A stretch of DNA of 52,766 nucleotides from an uncultured beta proteobacterium (lineage in GTDB: Bacteria > Pseudomonadota > Gammaproteobacteria > Burkholderiales > SG8-39): the NCBI GenBank assembly GCA_903859155.1, contig CAIOLO010000108.1, forward strand, positions 1 to 52,766. The letters are read 5' to 3'. Below the pieces are notes generated by a model, which saw only the letters and a program-made list of their open reading frames with translations, made no database searches and had not been told where the DNA came from. Below, in pieces: positions 49,886-52,766 of this stretch. The stretch's first letter is position 1. Each line of letters begins with the position of its first letter. The position numbers and the translations under genes are program-made.

Positions 49886-49954
49886 ACAGTCTGGACACCT
49901 TTGCCCCTGCCCGGGCTGCTTTAATTCGCTCCGGATCAATGCAGACAGCGGAGA
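49886..49954 (+). promoter_or_regulatory. Promoter/leader block shared with the MshEN gene (copy 2)
   Basis: The second copy of the leader seen at 46830-46896: ACAGTC-TG-GACAC (49886-49898), the conserved 24-base block (49916-49939) and GCGGAGA (49948-49954), which supplies the ribosome site of the sugar-transferase ATG at 49960. Spacings differ by only one base from copy 1. Confidence 0.7.
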
Positions 49955-49959
49955 GCAGG

Positions 49960-50676
49960 ATGAAGAGCAGCACCAGCGAAGCGTCCCAGTCGATGGATGT
50001 CGAATTCGGACGCGGATTGCCCAGAACCCTCAAGAGGGAACTGATGCTGCGGGCGTGGAAAGTGCTGCCCCGGCTGCAGGCTGCCGGAAAGCGCGGCATG
50101 GACATTGCCGTCTCCGCGCTGATGCTGACGCTGCTTTCCCCGGCTTTCCTTCTCATCGCCATCATGATCCGGCTGACCGATCGCGCAGCGGTGTTGTTCT
50201 GGCAGGATCGAGTGGGCAAGTTCGGCAAGACATTTCGCTTTCCCAAGTTCCGCTCCATGGTGGTGAACGCCGAAGCACTGCAGCGGCAACTGGATCTGCA
50301 CAACCAGCACGGCGACGGCGTTACCTTCAAGATGAAGCGCGATCCCAGGATCACCTGGATAGGCCGCATCATCCGGCGCGCCAGCATCGACGAACTGCCG
50401 CAACTGTGGTGCGTGCTCAAGGGCGAAATGTCGCTGGTCGGCCCGCGCCCGCCCCTGGTGAGCGAAGTGGCGCGCTACTCTCTTTCGGATCGTCGCAGGC
50501 TGGAGGCGACACCCGGCCTGACCTGCTTCTGGCAGGTGCAGGGCCGCTCGGAGATCCCTTTTCCCCGTCAGGTAGAACTCGACGTGGATTACATAGAAAA
50601 GCAGAGCCTGGCCCTGGACGTCAAGCTTCTCGCGAAGACCGTGCCGGCGATCATCGGCGGCAGGGGGGCTTACTGA
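49960..50676 (+). CDS. Undecaprenyl-phosphate sugar-1-phosphate transferase (monotopic phosphoglycosyl transferase)
   Basis: Starts polysaccharide assembly by loading a sugar phosphate onto the lipid carrier at the inner membrane. The protein has 238 residues from the ATG at 49960 (GGAG upstream); an ATG 21 bases earlier lies inside the conserved leader. After a 35-residue N-terminal region comes the re-entrant membrane helix (KRGMDIAVSALMLTLLSPAF), the KFRSMV segment, the catalytic Asp-Glu in DELPQLW and the GEMSLVGPRPPL loop. The C-terminal part has PGLTCFWQVQGRS and DVDYIEK. It is compact, like PglC-type enzymes, without the four-helix N-terminus of WbaP. The next gene overlaps its stop by one base. 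Confidence 0.93.
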   Translation: MKSSTSEASQSMDVEFGRGLPRTLKRELMLRAWKVLPRLQAAGKRGMDIAVSALMLTLLSPAFLLIAIMIRLTDRAAVLFWQDRVGKFGKTFRFPKFRSMVVNAEALQRQLDLHNQHGDGVTFKMKRDPRITWIGRIIRRASIDELPQLWCVLKGEMSLVGPRPPLVSEVARYSLSDRRRLEATPGLTCFWQVQGRSEIPFPRQVELDVDYIEKQSLALDVKLLAKTVPAIIGGRGAY

Positions 50677-51986
50677 TGCACGCGCAAGCCATGCCAGTGC
50701 CGCAAAGCCGCGCCTACCACCTGGGCAAACGCCTGCTGGACGGCATTGTCGCGGCGCTGCTGCTCAGTGCAGCCGCTCCACTGTGTGCGCTGCTTCTTCC
50801 CTGGTTGCTGGTGACCGGCAGAGCACGCATTCAAGCCCGCGAGTTCGTGGGCATCGCCGGGAAATCGATATGGCTGCACGACTTCGGCACCAAAGCACCG
50901 GAGGGCGCGGGCACCGGTCGATTGTATGCCTGCATGCAAAACCTGCCGCGGCTGTTCGACCTGCTCGACGGCCGGCTCAGCCTGGTCGGTCCGCGGCCGG
51001 CGGCGCCCGAAGAACTGCAAAGTTTCAGCGGCATCGCACACCCCAGATTCAGCGTTGCGCCGGGCCTGACATGCCTGTGGAGTCTGCGCCGGCGCAGCAA
51101 CATCGACTTCGGCACCGAGAGCGAGGCTGACCTCGAATATGTCAGCCATCGTTGCCTGCGCGGAGACATCGGCATCCTCGGGCGCGCGCTGCTGGCGCTG
51201 GCCTACGGCGCGGATGCGCAGGATTGCGGGGCCTGTCAATTCATCGGCGGAATCCGCCTGCTCAACCTGTCGATGGCCAATCTGCTGGATGCCGTCTTCT
51301 GCGCCATCGAGGGCAAAGCCCGCATGCGCATCGCCTTTGTCAACCCGGACTGCGTCAACATTGCCGCCCGTGATGCCGCGTACCGGCGCACCCTGGATAA
51401 ATTCGACTGGGTGTGCGCCGATGGCATCGGCATGAAGATTGCCGGCAGTCTGCTGGGCCGGCCGATCCGGCAGAACATCAACGGCACCGATATGTTTCCG
51501 CGGCTGTGCGCCGCAATGGCGCAAAGCGGCCATTCCCTTTACTTGCTGGGTGCGCGCGACGGTGTTGCACAAGCCGCCGCGCAGTGGGCCCTGGCACGTT
51601 ATCCGGAATTGAAAATTGCCGGCACCCGCTCCGGCTATTTCAGCAGCGTCGAGGAGGCGGCGGTGCTGCAGGAAATTCGCTCCAGCGGCGCGCAGGTGCT
51701 GCTGGTCGCAATGGGAGCGCCGCGCCAGGAACAATGGCTGGAACGCAACCTGGAGGCAAGCGGCGCGCTGGTCGGCATGGGTGTCGGCGGCCTGTTCGAC
51801 TTTTATTCGGGGCGCATCCGGCGGGCGCCGCTGTGGTTGCGCGAGATCGGCGGCGAATGGATCTACCGGCTTATCCAGGAACCCGGCCGGATGTGGCGGC
51901 GTTACCTCGTCGGCAATTGGGTGTTCCTCGCCCGCATCGTTCATGAAAGATTTTCCGGTTCACGCATGAAAGGAACCGCCCGGTGA
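50676..51986 (+). CDS. Fusion: degenerate sugar-transferase domain plus WecG/TagA/CpsF glycosyltransferase
   Basis: A 436-residue two-domain protein; the ATG shares TGATG with the preceding stop. Residues about 15-195 align with the preceding phosphoglycosyl transferase (LGKRLLDGIVAALLLSAAAP helix, GRLSLVGPRPAAPEE, PGLTCLWSLRRRS, LEYVSHRCLRGD). Where the catalytic Asp-Glu should be (DELPQL) it reads QNLPRL, so this domain should be inactive. Residues about 205-430 are a WecG/TagA-type glycosyltransferase with VCADGIGMK (catalytic Asp), NGTDMFPRL, LYLLGARDG, VAMGAPRQEQW and the C-terminal membrane-binding RLIQEPGRMWRRYLVGN. It probably adds the second sugar to the lipid-linked product of the upstream enzyme, with the dead domain serving for docking. 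Confidence 0.9.
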   Translation: MHAQAMPVPQSRAYHLGKRLLDGIVAALLLSAAAPLCALLLPWLLVTGRARIQAREFVGIAGKSIWLHDFGTKAPEGAGTGRLYACMQNLPRLFDLLDGRLSLVGPRPAAPEELQSFSGIAHPRFSVAPGLTCLWSLRRRSNIDFGTESEADLEYVSHRCLRGDIGILGRALLALAYGADAQDCGACQFIGGIRLLNLSMANLLDAVFCAIEGKARMRIAFVNPDCVNIAARDAAYRRTLDKFDWVCADGIGMKIAGSLLGRPIRQNINGTDMFPRLCAAMAQSGHSLYLLGARDGVAQAAAQWALARYPELKIAGTRSGYFSSVEEAAVLQEIRSSGAQVLLVAMGAPRQEQWLERNLEASGALVGMGVGGLFDFYSGRIRRAPLWLREIGGEWIYRLIQEPGRMWRRYLVGNWVFLARIVHERFSGSRMKGTAR

Positions 51987-52766
51987 CAACCGCTGCCATC
52001 ATTCTTGCCTGCTGGGCCCCTGAAGATCCCCTTTTGCGCCAGCTCGAAACCGATCCGGCCATGATCTGCATGGCGGAAAAACCCATGCTGCAGCGGGTTG
52101 TCGAAAAACTGCTCGGGCTGGGCTGCCGGCAGATCGCCGTGGTCCACGGGGACCGGCCGCAGCCGGCGCGCGATCTGCTCGGCGATGGCACGCGCTGGGG
52201 ATGCCGCATCACCCACCATTACGCCACCGACGGAATACGCCCGCTGCAGTTGCTCGGCCGCCTGGCCGGCGACGCGGGCGCAAACTATGTGCTCGCTGCC
52301 GCGGATACGATCCCCATGGGCGAGATCGACGTTTCCAGGCCCTGTCTCGCCTATTCGCTCGGAGGCGACGCAATGCGCTGGAGCGGCTGGGCGGTTTTGT
52401 CGGGCAAAACGATCGCTGCGCTGGCTGAGTCGGTGCGCGATGCCGACGATCTGCGCAAGCGCGTCATCGACCGCTGCGCTTCGCAGACAAGCGCGGTGCT
52501 GATGAGCAGCTGCATTTCGACCTCGAGCGTTGCCGCGGCATTGAGCTCGCTTCCGGTGCTTTTCGCGCACTCACAGGGGGTCAATGGCATCAACCGCCGC
52601 CCGCAGCAGGCTGGCCTGTGGATCGGCAACGGCAGCCGCATCCATCCCACCGCCCGCCTGCATGCCCCGGTTTTCATCGGCAACAGCGTTCTGGTGGAGG
52701 AGCATGCCGAGATCGGGCCGAACGCCATGATCGGCGACGGTTGCGTCATCGACGCGGGCAGTCGCG
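51983..52766 (+). CDS. Nucleotidyltransferase-like/left-handed beta-helix protein, degenerate nucleotide loop (3' end outside window)
   Basis: Open from the GTG at 51983, which overlaps the preceding stop (GTGA), to the right edge; 261 residues are visible. The N-terminus (TTAAIILACWAPEDPLLRQL...MAEKPMLQRVVEKLLGLGCRQIAVV) has the fold pattern of NDP-sugar pyrophosphorylases, including KPML. The glycine-rich GGxGTRL loop is replaced by CWAPEDP, so nucleotide activation is doubtful. From about residue 215 a hexapeptide-repeat beta-helix begins (IGNGSRIHPTARLHAPVFIG, then EIGPNAMIGDGCVI), as in GlmU- or GMPP-like proteins. It is translationally coupled to the glycosyltransferase fusion. It could be a sugar acetyltransferase or a regulatory subunit. 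The rest of the protein lies outside the window. Confidence 0.8.
   Translation, partial: MTTAAIILACWAPEDPLLRQLETDPAMICMAEKPMLQRVVEKLLGLGCRQIAVVHGDRPQPARDLLGDGTRWGCRITHHYATDGIRPLQLLGRLAGDAGANYVLAAADTIPMGEIDVSRPCLAYSLGGDAMRWSGWAVLSGKTIAALAESVRDADDLRKRVIDRCASQTSAVLMSSCISTSSVAAALSSLPVLFAHSQGVNGINRRPQQAGLWIGNGSRIHPTARLHAPVFIGNSVLVEEHAEIGPNAMIGDGCVIDAGSR

Noticed and set aside
49886-49906. Sigma-54 promoter (TGG...TGC) in the sugar-transferase leader
   Set aside because: The GG and GC elements are 10 bases apart instead of the required 12, and the copy at 46830 does not keep them.

Overview
ORGANISM. The window is high-GC DNA that reads as a chromosomal segment of a betaproteobacterium, most likely Burkholderiales-like. 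The pointers are three orphan Bug-type (tripartite tricarboxylate transporter) binding proteins, an oversized fused UvrA, a homodimeric AceE-type E1, a PilE/PilVWXY1 minor-pilin cluster and a dense set of acyl-CoA and aromatic-acid genes. I cannot name a genus. I saw no rRNA, tRNA, CRISPR array, phage or intact IS element. LAYOUT. (1) 1-5.2 kb: the 3' part of a giant tandem-fused UvrA followed by a membrane diguanylate cyclase. (2) 5.3-9.5 kb, minus strand: an orphan molybdopterin hydroxylase large subunit, a Bug binding protein and a cupin. (3) 9.5-13.9 kb: an IclR regulator behind three palindromes, then an EntE-like acid:AMP/CoA ligase and a UbiD-family decarboxylase. This looks like an acid activation/decarboxylation operon. 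(4) 14-16.8 kb: two enoyl-CoA hydratase family genes flanking a second Bug protein. (5) 17.1-23.3 kb: an orphan AceE-like E1, a single-subunit cytoplasmic molybdoenzyme and a convergent fumarylacetoacetate-hydrolase-family gene. (6) 23.4-26.5 kb: a CHASE-PAS histidine kinase divergent from a FixJ-like regulator. (7) 26.6-38 kb: a small exported protein, a TonB-like protein, and pilE-gspH-pilV-pilW-pilX-pilY1, then a DsbA-like thiol protein and a DUF3592 membrane protein. (8) 38.1-43.1 kb, minus strand: a four-gene operon of UGSC-motif selenoprotein, Bug protein, thioredoxin-reductase-like flavoprotein and alpha/beta hydrolase. (9) 43.2-46.7 kb: an HtrA/DegQ protease behind a sigma-E-like promoter, then a thiolase-like/DUF35 pair. 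(10) 46.8 kb to the end: an exopolysaccharide-type locus with an orphan MshEN protein, phosphoglucomutase, a sugar-1-phosphate transferase, a fused degenerate transferase/WecG-type glycosyltransferase, and a nucleotidyltransferase/hexapeptide protein cut by the window end. MAIN POINTS. First, the gene at 43080-41383 (minus) is split by an in-frame TGA at 42757-42759, exactly at the U of a GD-U-GSC-T motif. I read this as one 565-residue selenoprotein of the UGSC family with a large C-terminal extension, in an operon with a redox flavoprotein. Its function is, to my knowledge, undescribed. Second, the polysaccharide locus joins a free-standing MshEN domain (probable c-di-GMP receptor) to a sugar transferase through nearly the same promoter/leader sequence, and it contains two degenerate enzyme domains (a phosphoglycosyl transferase without its Asp-Glu dyad and a nucleotidyltransferase without its glycine-rich loop). 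Both are good candidates for undescribed biology.
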